This document shows, piece after piece, positions 26,117-34,490 of a stretch of 37,366 nucleotides of DNA. The position numbers were made by a program, and so were the translations under genes. This stretch comes from Acetobacterium malicum subsp. dehalogenans DSM 11527 (GTDB taxonomy: Bacteria > Bacillota > Clostridia > Eubacteriales > Eubacteriaceae): positions 1 through 37,366 of the forward strand of contig NZ_AXAC01000041.1 of NCBI RefSeq assembly GCF_000472665.1, given 5' to 3'. Every line of letters starts with the position of its first letter. Positions within the stretch are counted from its first letter, which is position 1. The notes under the pieces are model-generated. The model did not search any database. It saw only the letters and a program-made list of their open reading frames with translations, and was not told the origin of the DNA.

Positions 26117-26579
26117 AATCCACCCATTTACGTGTCAGCACTTGCGTTCCTTTGCCCGAAACCGATTCGATATAGAACTCGTCCATGATTCGCTGCACAC
26201 TCGGAAGACCTTGTCCCAAACTATTTGTCTGTGAGCTGTAGTTTTCCTTTAATGCCTGTTCAATATCATTGATCCCCGGTCCTTTATCGCTTGCAAACAG
26301 TTCAATCCCATTGGCCTGGCTGACTTCATCGGTAACAATACTTACTTCAATTATGCCTGTTCCAGCATACCGTAAAATATTTGTCGATAGTTCCGAAGCA
26401 GCTACGGCTATTAACACCTCATCCGTTAAACGAAATCCAGCTTTTTTAGCGATACTACGAACAGAATAAACCACATTCTCATTATCGTGGCTAAAAACAA
26501 GATCTATTTTTTTTGTTTCTCTGACCCGAACTCTTTCGCTAATTTCTTTTGTTAAACGTACATCAGATATTTTCATCAT
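26103..26579 (-). CDS. rsbT: RsbT-like switch kinase
   Basis: GHKL-type serine/threonine kinase of 158 residues. It would phosphorylate RsbS and RsbR in the stressosome and, once released, bind an output protein. ATP-site motifs are the N-box ASELSTNILRYA, the G1 box DKGPGI and GQGLPSV. It matches RsbT rather than RsbW in the surrounding pattern (IAVAASEL...; MDEFYIESVSGKGTQV). An N-terminal extension of about 25 residues is longer than in Bacillus RsbT. Two adjacent ATGs (26579 and 26576) are possible starts, both with a weak site. It sits between rsbS and rsbX, the classic order. Confidence 0.88.
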   Translation of the reverse strand: MMKISDVRLTKEISERVRVRETKKIDLVFSHDNENVVYSVRSIAKKAGFRLTDEVLIAVAASELSTNILRYAGTGIIEVSIVTDEVSQANGIELFASDKGPGINDIEQALKENYSSQTNSLGQGLPSVQRIMDEFYIESVSGKGTQVLTRKWVDYGEN

Positions 26580-26594
26580 CTTTTACCATTTACT

Positions 26595-26951
26595 CTAATT
26601 GAGCAACGTTAAACCAATCTCAAGATTAATTGCCATTTTTATTCTTGTATTAATCGCAACGTCCAAGTCAATCAAACCAAAAACTACCCCGGGATTCAAA
26701 CCTACCCAGATTGTCTGAATCCCCATCAATGAAAATACCCTCGTAATGTTTTCAAAAGCCTGGTATGTATATGTATCCATAACAGTCACCATTGAAAAAT
26801 TAAGAAGTACGCCCTGAATATTTTTCTGATAGGCTTTCTCAATAATTGTTTTTTCGATGTTATGAATACACGAATCCGTCATTTCTGCTGGAAGTGCCAC
26901 AATCAGGTTATTTTTTATCACGGTTACGGATGTATTATAGTCTTCTCCCAT
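26595..26951 (-). CDS. rsbS: RsbS-like STAS-domain protein
   Basis: Single STAS domain of 118 residues, the core scaffold that holds RsbT in the stressosome. The fold pattern and C-terminus (INLEIGLTLL) resemble RsbS. At the site matching the phosphorylated serine of Bacillus RsbS the sequence reads VMDTYT, so T60 would be the acceptor instead of serine. I start at the ATG at 26951 with a TAGG site upstream; the in-frame TTG at 26960 is too close to it. The gene is 33 bases downstream of the rsbR-like gene and 15 before rsbT. Confidence 0.85.
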   Translation of the reverse strand: MGEDYNTSVTVIKNNLIVALPAEMTDSCIHNIEKTIIEKAYQKNIQGVLLNFSMVTVMDTYTYQAFENITRVFSLMGIQTIWVGLNPGVVFGLIDLDVAINTRIKMAINLEIGLTLLN

Positions 26952-26984
26952 TACTTTCAACCTATTCCCATCAAAAATATTATT

Positions 26985-27784
26985 TCACTGTTTTTTCTTA
27001 TTCACTTCCAGATTTAACATTAAAAATGCTTCAGTCAAAGCATCACTGAGTGTTGCCCGGGTGTTGATCGCTTCCATGTCAATGCCTAATTGGATGATTG
27101 TTTGCGCCACGGCAGGTGAAATTCCCGACAAAATACAATCACACCCCATCAGTTTAGTTGCTTTTGTTATTTTAATCAAATGATTGGCTACGGCCGTATC
27201 CACGGCTGCAACACCGTGAATATCCAAAATAATTACTTTTGCATACGTTTCAGCGATTTTTGTCAGCATGCTTTCCATCATATGCTGAGCTCTCATTGAG
27301 TCAACAACACCGACAACCGGCAATACCATAACACCTTCCCATAATTTAATTGTCGGTGTGGACATTTCTCGGATTGTATGGTTTTGTTCTTTGAGACGAT
27401 TCTCATATAGAACTCGCTCTGTAATGTCCAAGACTAATTCGAGGCCACCAATGATCTCTCCGCTATCATCAACTAGAGGTACTGCTGAAAACTCTAAAGG
27501 AATCGTTTGCCCACCTAATGTTGCTTCAGTTCGGGAAGCATAGGTCTTCCCAGACTTCATCGCTTTTAGCATGGCACAATCGTCAGTTCCACACTGATCG
27601 GTGCAAATTATATCTTTGCAGGCAATTCCAATAATCTCCTCCGTGCTTTTTTTAGTAATTTTTTGCCAGCTTCATTCATATAGATCACCATCAGTTCTTT
27701 ATTTACTGCCATGACCGGAGCTGGTATCTGGTCAAGAATTTGAGCCTTTAATTTGTCATCAGCTTCCTGAAACTTTTTGTTCAT
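26985..27784 (-). pseudogene. rsbR: RsbR-like PAS-STAS sensor, frameshifted
   Basis: Stressosome sensor/scaffold. As read, the frame from 27784 ends at 27608 after 58 residues; the rest (26985-27646) is in the -1 frame. One missing A in the A-run at 27647-27653 explains it: with eight A's the protein is a continuous 266 residues. That protein has an N-terminal PAS domain (about 10-125), not the globin-like domain of Bacillus RsbR, with cysteines C56, C61, C65 and C70, then a short coil and a C-terminal STAS domain (about 150-260). Both RsbR phospho-threonines appear conserved (T197 in VDTAVA, T229 in AVAQTII). The run read as A-AAA-AAA is also a possible -1 slippery site, so full-length protein could still be made. 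Confidence 0.85.
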
Positions 27785-27843
27785 CATAACCCTCCTAAGT
27801 ATTTTTAAATTGTATGTATGCAAAAGTGATCTTTACCCGATTA

Positions 27844-29514
27844 TCAAACCGTTTTCTCCTCTTGTTGCAAATCTTTTTCGCCAACCACTGACTTAAATTT
27901 CGTCAGAATCTTTTCAAGGTCATTAGAAAGATTGGAAATATCTTCAATTTTCTCTTGGGTAAGTACTTCTTTTTTATTTATACCTGCTTTAGACAAAAGT
28001 GAGTCCAGCTCATCATACATATCTTGTAAATTGGTTTTTATTTGAAGCAGTTGTTTCTTTGCATCAATCTGACTTTTTATGCCATCACAAACAACTTCTT
28101 CAGCTTCTCCAAGAACATATTCGGATACATCTTCCACGACTGTACAATCATACCCGAGAATATTTTTGACTGTTTCCGCAAATATTTTTTTAGGTTCTTC
28201 TTCACCATGAACCAGAAAGATTTTCTTTGGCTTTTCTTTAAACCCGGACAACCATTTGAGTAGATCGTTTTTATCGGCATGGGCAGAGAACCCCTCGAGA
28301 AAATAGATTTCCGCATTCACACGAATCCGTTCCCGCAGAATCCGGACATATTTTTCGCCGCTGGTAATTGCCCGTCCAGTGGTCCCTTCCGCCTGGTAGC
28401 CAGCAAAAACAATGCTCGATTTTGGTTTCCAGAGATAGTGTTTTAGGTGATGTTGAACCCGGCCGGCATCAGCCATGCCACTGGATGAAATGATGATCTT
28501 AGGTGCTGGATTATCGTTTAACGCTTTGGATTGATCAATGCTTTTGGTAAAATGTAGATTTCTGAAATAAAAAAGCTCCTCGCCTTTTTTAATTCGCGCC
28601 TTTATAATATCGTTAAAATAATGGGCATTTTTTCGGAAAATTTCGGTGGCATCAGTAGCCAGCGGACTATCAACATAAACATTGACCTTATCAAGCTGAT
28701 TCTGATGTAGTTCATGGTTATCATAAAATAGCTCCAACTCATGAATCAGATCCTGGGTTCGTCCCAAAGCAAAGGCAGGTGCCACCACAGTTCCACCCCG
28801 TGCAACGGTTTTAAAAATGATATCCAGAAAACGCTTCCCACTTTCCTGTTGGGTTTCATGGACACGATCCCCATAGGTCGTTTCCATAATCAGATAATCA
28901 GCCTCTGCAATCAGAGTCGGATTATTGAGCATCCGCTGATTGGCTGCCCCAATATCCCCTGAGTAAACAAGCTTGGTGGTTTTTCCGTCATCTTCAGCCC
29001 AAATTTCAATGATTGCGGCCCCCAGTATATGTCCTGCTTCATTGAGCCGGATCTTGATCCAAGGATTGATCTCAAAAGTTTGTCCATATGCCACCGGAAA
29101 GAAATATTGGCTACAACGGGCAGCATCTGCCTGGGTGTAAAGCGGAGCAATCTGCCGCTTTCCAGAACGGATGGTGCGTTTGTTGATCCATTTCGCATCC
29201 ATTTCGTGAATATTGCCACTGTCCTGAAGCATGATGTCGGCTATTTCAGCGGTTGCCCCGGTACAATAAATCTTTCCTTTGAACCCCTGCTTGACAAGTA
29301 AGGGAATGCGCCCGCAATGATCCACATGAGCATGACTTAAAATTATAAAATCAATTTCTGCCGGGTTAAAATCAAACTCCTGATAGTTTAATTCTTCCAG
29401 GGCTTCACTGCCTTGAAACAAACCGCAGTCCAGGAGGAATTTACAGTGATCGGTCGTCACCAGATGGCAGGAACCCGTTACGGATAGTGCCGCTCCTAAA
29501 AATTTAATTTTCAT
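27844..29514 (-). CDS. Metallo-beta-lactamase/beta-CASP RNase-like protein
   Basis: Zinc-dependent nuclease of the CPSF73/beta-CASP family, 556 residues, probably acting on RNA. Motif HAHVDHCG binds the metals near residue 60; the beta-CASP domain contains PLATDATEIF, SSSGMADAG and GYQAEGTTGR; the C-terminal RMMBL segment has FSAHADKNDL and VHGEEEP. A coiled, lysine- and glutamate-rich tail of about 90 residues follows. I start at the ATG at 29514 behind AGGAGA; the upstream in-frame ATG at 29595 lacks a site. Only 59 bases separate it from rsbR and no terminator lies between, so it may be the first gene of the stressosome operon. Its RNA target is unknown; it is not a typical RNase J. Confidence 0.88.
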   Translation of the reverse strand: MKIKFLGAALSVTGSCHLVTTDHCKFLLDCGLFQGSEALEELNYQEFDFNPAEIDFIILSHAHVDHCGRIPLLVKQGFKGKIYCTGATAEIADIMLQDSGNIHEMDAKWINKRTIRSGKRQIAPLYTQADAARCSQYFFPVAYGQTFEINPWIKIRLNEAGHILGAAIIEIWAEDDGKTTKLVYSGDIGAANQRMLNNPTLIAEADYLIMETTYGDRVHETQQESGKRFLDIIFKTVARGGTVVAPAFALGRTQDLIHELELFYDNHELHQNQLDKVNVYVDSPLATDATEIFRKNAHYFNDIIKARIKKGEELFYFRNLHFTKSIDQSKALNDNPAPKIIISSSGMADAGRVQHHLKHYLWKPKSSIVFAGYQAEGTTGRAITSGEKYVRILRERIRVNAEIYFLEGFSAHADKNDLLKWLSGFKEKPKKIFLVHGEEEPKKIFAETVKNILGYDCTVVEDVSEYVLGEAEEVVCDGIKSQIDAKKQLLQIKTNLQDMYDELDSLLSKAGINKKEVLTQEKIEDISNLSNDLEKILTKFKSVVGEKDLQQEEKTV

Positions 29515-29565
29515 TTTCTTTCTCCTGTTCTTTTCACTTCCAGTTAATATCAGTCCAAATTCTTC

Positions 29566-29652
29566 AAGCTGCGCAGCTTTGTGTATGCCAGCCATGGATT
29601 TTCATTTGTAATCCTTATTAATCTTAATACCCTTTACTTTATTCATATCCAA
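29566..29652 (-). promoter_or_regulatory. Promoter and leader palindrome of the beta-CASP gene
   Basis: On the - strand TTGGAT (29647-29652) and TATTAA (29624-29629) are 17 bases apart, predicting a start near 29617. A perfect 14-bp palindrome AAGCTGCGCAGCTT lies at 29566-29579 in the leader and could be an operator or a small hairpin. Confidence 0.5.
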
Positions 29653-29680
29653 CTTATTAAGAATTACGCAGATTAGGCCG

Positions 29681-29718
29681 ATAAAAATACACCTGGGACT
29701 AAAATTAGTCCCAGGTGT
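29681..29718 (-). terminator. Terminator after the DUF815 gene
   Basis: ACACCTGGGACTAA and TTAGTCCCAGGTGT (29689-29702, 29705-29718) form a perfect inverted repeat, effectively a 12-bp stem with a 6-base loop. On the - strand ATTTTTAT follows. Confidence 0.88.
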
Positions 29719-29748
29719 CATGGTTTTTCTGACCTGATCTTGTCTAAG

Positions 29749-31083
29749 TTAACATTTATCCATTAAATTTTCCTCTGAAGCGACAGAAAGCAAATGATTG
29801 ATGAATTGTTGGGCGGTTCGACCAGAAATTCCGCCATGCTGCAATTCCCATTTATTAGCCTCACCGGAAAGAACTTCTTCTGAGATGTTCAGGCCTTCCC
29901 GCCGGGCCAGTTCGGCGACGATGCCAAAGTACTGTTTCTGACTGGGTCGTTCATAAAAAATACTGACTCCAAAACGATTGACAAGCGACAGTTTTTCCTG
30001 CATGGTATCGGAGCGGTGGATCTCGCCATTTGCTTCCATATCATTTCGGTCGTTCCAGGTTTCGCGAATCAGATGGCGACGATTTGAAGTGGCATAAATC
30101 AAAATGTTGTCGGGTTTTGTTTCCACGCCACCTTCAATGACAGCTTTCAGAAATTTGTACTCAATTTCAAATTCCTCAAAAGAAAGATCATCCATATAGA
30201 TAATAAACCGATAGTTGCGGTTTTTAATCTGGGCAATGACATTTGATAAATCCCGAAATTGATGTTTGTAAATTTCGATCATCCGCAATCCCTGATGATA
30301 GAATTCGTTGACGATGGCTTTGATACTGGTGGACTTACCGGTACCGCTGTCGCCAAACAACAAGACATTGTTGGCTTTTCGTCCCTCGACAAAGGCTTTG
30401 GTATTTTCGACAAGTTTTTGTTTCTGATTTTCGTATCCCACCAAATCTGCCAGCATGACCTTATCCATGTTATTGATGGGGTTAAAGATAACTCCGGTGT
30501 TATCGACTTTGGGAATGATCCGGAAGGCTTTGTTCAATCCAAACATACCCACTCCGTATTCGCCATAGAACTGCGTGATTTCGTCGAAAAAAACTTGTTC
30601 GTTTGCAGCAGCCGCTAATCTCAGACTCAGTGATTTCACCTTTTCACTGACATTCTGATTGTACATAAATTCCGGTTTTTTGATGGCCTGGTAATTTGAA
30701 ACCCGGGTGAAACAATCAATTCCCAGTGCTGATTCCAATTCGGTGAAATCAAAATCAAAGAGCTCTTTAAAAATTTTGCAGTCGTTTTGAGCAAAAAAGT
30801 TAACACTGCCTTCTTTTTTTCCCACCTTTTCGCAGGTTAAACTGAATGGGTTTTCATTCGTTATCAGTAAAAAGGTCAGGTAATGATGCCAGAGGTTTCG
30901 ATCAAAGCCAAAATCAGTGGCAATTTCCAGCAGTGCTTTTATTTGTCGATAACTTTCGGCAATCAGGCTTTCTCTGGTATCTGCAGCTTGATAAAAACGC
31001 TCATAGAGCTGTCCCATCTGCTTAAGCAGACGCTCCTGACTTGAGTCAGTAAAAAGTATCAGTTTCGCAATTAATCGATTCAT
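29749..31083 (-). CDS. DUF815-family AAA+ ATPase
   Basis: Predicted cytoplasmic ATPase of 444 residues in the DUF815 group of AAA+ proteins, whose cellular role is not established. The N-terminal ~190 residues are helical and unassigned. The ATPase half begins with DLVGYENQKQ, then Walker A LLFGDSGTGKST, Walker B FIIYMDDLSFEE, a sensor-like YATSNRRHLI and a C-terminal arginine-containing lid. I start at the ATG at 31083 behind AGAAGGAAG; the ORF can be extended to a GTG at 31110, but that lies in the terminator of the preceding gene. Only 16 bases separate that terminator from the ATG, so no promoter of its own is visible. Confidence 0.85.
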   Translation of the reverse strand: MNRLIAKLILFTDSSQERLLKQMGQLYERFYQAADTRESLIAESYRQIKALLEIATDFGFDRNLWHHYLTFLLITNENPFSLTCEKVGKKEGSVNFFAQNDCKIFKELFDFDFTELESALGIDCFTRVSNYQAIKKPEFMYNQNVSEKVKSLSLRLAAAANEQVFFDEITQFYGEYGVGMFGLNKAFRIIPKVDNTGVIFNPINNMDKVMLADLVGYENQKQKLVENTKAFVEGRKANNVLLFGDSGTGKSTSIKAIVNEFYHQGLRMIEIYKHQFRDLSNVIAQIKNRNYRFIIYMDDLSFEEFEIEYKFLKAVIEGGVETKPDNILIYATSNRRHLIRETWNDRNDMEANGEIHRSDTMQEKLSLVNRFGVSIFYERPSQKQYFGIVAELARREGLNISEEVLSGEANKWELQHGGISGRTAQQFINHLLSVASEENLMDKC

Positions 31084-31098
31084 GGTGATCTTCCTTCT

Positions 31099-31130
31099 AA
31101 AAAAAGCCACCTTATTACAAGGTGGTTTTT
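31099..31130 (-). terminator. Terminator after the first chemoreceptor gene
   Basis: CCACCTT (31107-31113) pairs with AAGGTGG (31119-31125), extended by A-T pairs, around a 5-base loop. On the - strand seven T's follow. It abuts the ribosome binding site of the DUF815 gene. Confidence 0.82.
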
Positions 31131-31156
31131 CTAATCATTTATTTTGTCGGTTTGAC

Positions 31157-31880
31157 TTATCTCAGCTGGAACTGGTCAATCATCTGTTTTAACAGGATCG
31201 ATTGGCCGGAGAGTTCTTCACTGGCGGCAGCACTTTCTTCGGCGATTGCCGAATTCTGCTGAACGACCTGGGCAACCTGCTCAACACCCATATTAATCTG
31301 AGCAATGCCGGTCGCCTGTTCGTTGGATGCGGTAGCGATGTTGCCGATTAAATCATTAACCTTGGCGATTCCGCCAACAATTTCGTCCAGGGCACTGGCG
31401 GTTTCATCGGCAATTTTTGTCCCCTCGGCGACCTTACTGATGGAGCCTTCAATTAAGCCGGTCGTTTCCTTGGCTGCATCAGCACTTCGAGCGGCAAGGG
31501 TGCGGACTTCTTCTGCCACCACGGCAAAACCTTTACCATGCTGTCCCGCCCGGGCGGCTTCAACGGCCGCATTAAGAGCCAGAATATTGGTCTGGAAGGC
31601 AATGTCATCAATGACCTTGATAATCTTGGAAATGTCTTCCGATGATTTGTTGATTTCCACCATCGACTGCTGCATCTCAGTCATCTGATGGTTTCCTTTG
31701 TCCGCGTTACCCATAACATCGGTGGCCAGTTCTCTGGCCTTGTTCGCGTTGACGGCGTTATTCTTGGTCTGGTCAGCTATTTCGGTAATCGAAGCAGTCA
31801 GCTCCTGGATCGAACTGGCCTGTTCAGTCGACCCCTGGGCCAGGGCCTGGCTGCTGTCGGAGACCTGATTGGCCCCGACA
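31157..31880. repeat. Near-identical chemoreceptor signalling segment, copy 1
   Basis: The 3' third of this receptor gene matches positions 33767-34490 almost base for base at a constant offset of 2610, with scattered, mostly silent differences. The rest of the two genes is clearly more diverged. Confidence 0.9.
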
Positions 31881-33469
31881 TTAACCTGTTCCGAGGCATG
31901 GTTGATATCTCCCAACAGTGAGTTCAATGTCGCAATAATAGTATTGAGTGCATCAGAAATCGCATTGAAATCGCCACCAAAAGAACGGACATTTTCCAAA
32001 TTAAGATTTCCATTGCTTATTTCTCCGGTAACCGTCGAAATCTCTGTCACAATTGTTTTAAAATTACTTCCCATTTCATTGACAGCCTGTTTCAAGACAT
32101 CAAAGCTGCCCTGATAATAGCCTTCAACCATTACATCAAGATTGCCGTTGGCAATGGCATCCATCACATTTGCGACCTCTTCCATCGGTTTTGCCATAAC
32201 ACTAAGAATGCCATTCATGCCACTGATCAGCTCCTGCCAGGAACCGCTGAATTTGGTTTCATCGGCCCGAACATCCAGGTCTCCCTGCATTGCTGCCGTT
32301 GTCAGAATGATGGCATCACCAATGAGGCTGTCAATGGAATTTTTAACTTCTCGCAGATTTGTTTCAATTGCTTTAAACTGCTCATATACCTCCCCAGTAA
32401 ACTCACCAGGTTCCTGAATATCCATATCAAAGTCCAAATTTCCTGCCGATAAACGTCTTAAATTATCAGCCAGTCGATTAATTTCCATTGCTGAATAATT
32501 ATTGACGCTCATGGTTGCGGTTGTGTTAAACGAAGTTTCCACATAGCCAATGGTCTGACCTTGTTTGTCAATAATCGGCGTTGTATCCATTCGATAATAT
32601 CCGCCACGATATGCAAATGGGAATTCAATTCGGCCTGTTTTTCGGTACGCTTTGACACCGCAATCTTCATTTTTACACATGTCCAGATTTGATTTGCAGC
32701 AGTCATCACCATAAAGCGATTCGCGACTGCCCTCTCGCCCGGTTGCTATTCTCAGATCCTGAAGGGTCTTATTAATAAATGTCCACTTCAAATCGTTATC
32801 TACAACGGTAATCCGGTATGGCATCGCATCAAGAATTGCCTGGAAGAAATCGCGTTTGTCGGCGACTATCTGGATCGCCTGATTGACATGTTCGATCCCT
32901 TTTTGATAATCGCCAATCATTTCAGTTTCCTGTTCTTTATTCAGATCCGCTTCTTCTTTTTTAACACGTTCGGGCAGTTGTATCAGGTAATCACTCATCA
33001 TCTTAATGGATGACTGGACTTCCAGCAGACTGTTGCCAACCACATCCTTATCCGATGACGGAATGATTGCTGCTGACAGATCACCCTTTGCCAGTTTACC
33101 AGCCGCTTCTGACTGTAATCTCATGCTCTTGGCAATACCTGAAAGTGCATAAGCAACTTCCCCCAACTGATCCTGAGGTTTTTCGGCTTTTAAACCAAGT
33201 TCAACCTCTCCATCAGCCAGGCGGTTAGCAGCCTCAGCCAGGCCGGTTAAACGATCCGATATTCCCTTTACACCGATTACACTTACCCCAACCATTAACG
33301 CTATACCGATGGCATAAATCAGCAACACACTATTTTGGATACCGCCAAACTGGTCGAAATTTTGACTGACGACAACCATTGAAATACCTGCTGTCACGCA
33401 AAAAATCAGGACGGCCGGTAGGACAACTGTCATTAGGATTTTTGACAGCAAACTTTTTTCATGCTCCAT
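31157..33469 (-). CDS. Methyl-accepting chemotaxis protein with cysteine-rich PAS
   Basis: Chemoreceptor of 770 residues. Two membrane helices (about 11-34 and 45-66) are joined by only ~12 residues, so there is almost no extracellular sensor. A HAMP domain follows. A cytoplasmic PAS domain (about 205-325) contains C257, C258, C265 and C270. A second HAMP-like region (about 330-480) precedes the long signalling hairpin with tip segment [18 protein letters not shown]. The C-terminus lacks a CheR-binding pentapeptide. I start at the ATG at 33469 behind GGAGG; the ATG at 33481 precedes that site. It is a tandem paralogue of the next receptor, and has its own promoter and terminator. Probable intracellular redox or metabolite sensing is inferred. 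Confidence 0.92.
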   Translation of the reverse strand: MEHEKSLLSKILMTVVLPAVLIFCVTAGISMVVVSQNFDQFGGIQNSVLLIYAIGIALMVGVSVIGVKGISDRLTGLAEAANRLADGEVELGLKAEKPQDQLGEVAYALSGIAKSMRLQSEAAGKLAKGDLSAAIIPSSDKDVVGNSLLEVQSSIKMMSDYLIQLPERVKKEEADLNKEQETEMIGDYQKGIEHVNQAIQIVADKRDFFQAILDAMPYRITVVDNDLKWTFINKTLQDLRIATGREGSRESLYGDDCCKSNLDMCKNEDCGVKAYRKTGRIEFPFAYRGGYYRMDTTPIIDKQGQTIGYVETSFNTTATMSVNNYSAMEINRLADNLRRLSAGNLDFDMDIQEPGEFTGEVYEQFKAIETNLREVKNSIDSLIGDAIILTTAAMQGDLDVRADETKFSGSWQELISGMNGILSVMAKPMEEVANVMDAIANGNLDVMVEGYYQGSFDVLKQAVNEMGSNFKTIVTEISTVTGEISNGNLNLENVRSFGGDFNAISDALNTIIATLNSLLGDINHASEQVNVGANQVSDSSQALAQGSTEQASSIQELTASITEIADQTKNNAVNANKARELATDVMGNADKGNHQMTEMQQSMVEINKSSEDISKIIKVIDDIAFQTNILALNAAVEAARAGQHGKGFAVVAEEVRTLAARSADAAKETTGLIEGSISKVAEGTKIADETASALDEIVGGIAKVNDLIGNIATASNEQATGIAQINMGVEQVAQVVQQNSAIAEESAAASEELSGQSILLKQMIDQFQLR

Positions 33470-33622
33470 TCTTTCCTCCATTTGATTAAATTATTTATCA
33501 AGCAATTCTTTCTTTCGTCACCACTTTTCTTGGAAGGATTATACCACTAAACGATATAAATTTCGTTGCTGTTACTCTTCACAGCCAAGGTATTCAGCCA
33601 GGATAATTTAATTATTGATAGT

Positions 33623-33651
33623 ATTATATATGATTTTTTCAGTAAACTCAA
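33623..33651 (-). promoter_or_regulatory. Promoter of the first chemoreceptor gene
   Basis: On the - strand TTGAGT (33646-33651) and a perfect TATAAT (33623-33628) are 17 bases apart. The leader is about 150 nt. No sigma-D type flagellar promoter was seen. Confidence 0.6.
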
Positions 33652-33694
33652 CTTCATTTTTTGTAAATCAGTGTCTTCTTTCAGTTTTTTGTAC

Positions 33695-33737
33695 CATTAA
33701 AATAGAATAACCTCAGGGTGCTCCTAAGGTTATTCTA
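33695..33737 (-). terminator. Terminator after the second chemoreceptor gene
   Basis: TAGAATAACCT (33703-33713) pairs with AGGTTATTCTA (33727-33737), with inner AGG/CCT pairing. On the - strand TTTTAAT follows. It separates the two receptor genes into independent units. Confidence 0.8.
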
Positions 33738-33766
33738 ATCTATACAAACATTTTTCTGATAAATTA

Positions 33767-34490
33767 TTATCTCAATTGGAACTGGTCGATCATCTGTTTT
33801 AACAGGATCGATTGACCGGAGAGTTCTTCACTGGCGGCCGCACTTTCTTCAGCGGTTGCCGAATTTTGCTGAACGACCTGGGCAACCTGCTCAACACCCA
33901 TGTTAATCTGGGCAATGCCGGTCGCCTGTTCGTTGGATGCCGTGGCGATGTTGCCAATTAAATCGTTAACTTTGGCGATGCCGCCAACAATTTCGTCCAG
34001 GGCACTGGCGGTTTCATCGGCAATTTTTGTCCCCTCGGCGACCTTACTGATGGAGCCTTCAATTAAGCCGGTCGTTTCCTTGGCAGCATCAGCACTACGG
34101 GCGGCCAGGGTGCGGACTTCTTCCGCCACCACGGCAAAACCTTTACCATGCTGTCCCGCCCGGGCGGCTTCAACAGCCGCATTAAGCGCCAGGATATTGG
34201 TCTGGAAGGCAATGTCATCAATGACCTTGATAATCTTGGAAATGTCTTCCGATGACTTGTTGATTTCCACCATCGACTGCTGCATCTCAGTCATCTGATG
34301 GTTTCCTTTGTCCGCGTTGTCCATAACATCGGTGGCCAGTTCTCTGGCCTTGTTCGCGTTAACAGCGTTATTTTTGGTCTGGTCAGCTATTTCGGTAATC
34401 GAAGCAGTCAGCTCCTGGATCGAACTGGCCTGTTCAGTCGACCCCTGGGCCAGGGCCTGGCTGCTGTCGGAGACCTGATTGGCCCCAGCA
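33767..34490. repeat. Near-identical chemoreceptor signalling segment, copy 2
   Basis: Partner of 31157-31880. The encoded segments differ at only three or four of about 240 residues (for example G/D before NADKG, and I/T in NSAIAEES). This points to recent duplication or gene conversion. Confidence 0.9.

Noticed and set aside
27824-27860. Sigma-B-like promoter ahead of rsbR
   Set aside because: GTTT and GGGTAA elements occur but only about 7 bases apart, too close for the usual spacing.
29515-29595. N-terminal extension of the beta-CASP protein from the ATG at 29595
   Set aside because: No ribosome binding site there; the downstream ATG has one and gives the normal family N-terminus.
31305-32114. 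Antisense ORFs over the chemoreceptors, present in both copies
   Set aside because: Their apparent conservation follows from the near-identical receptor sequence on the other strand.
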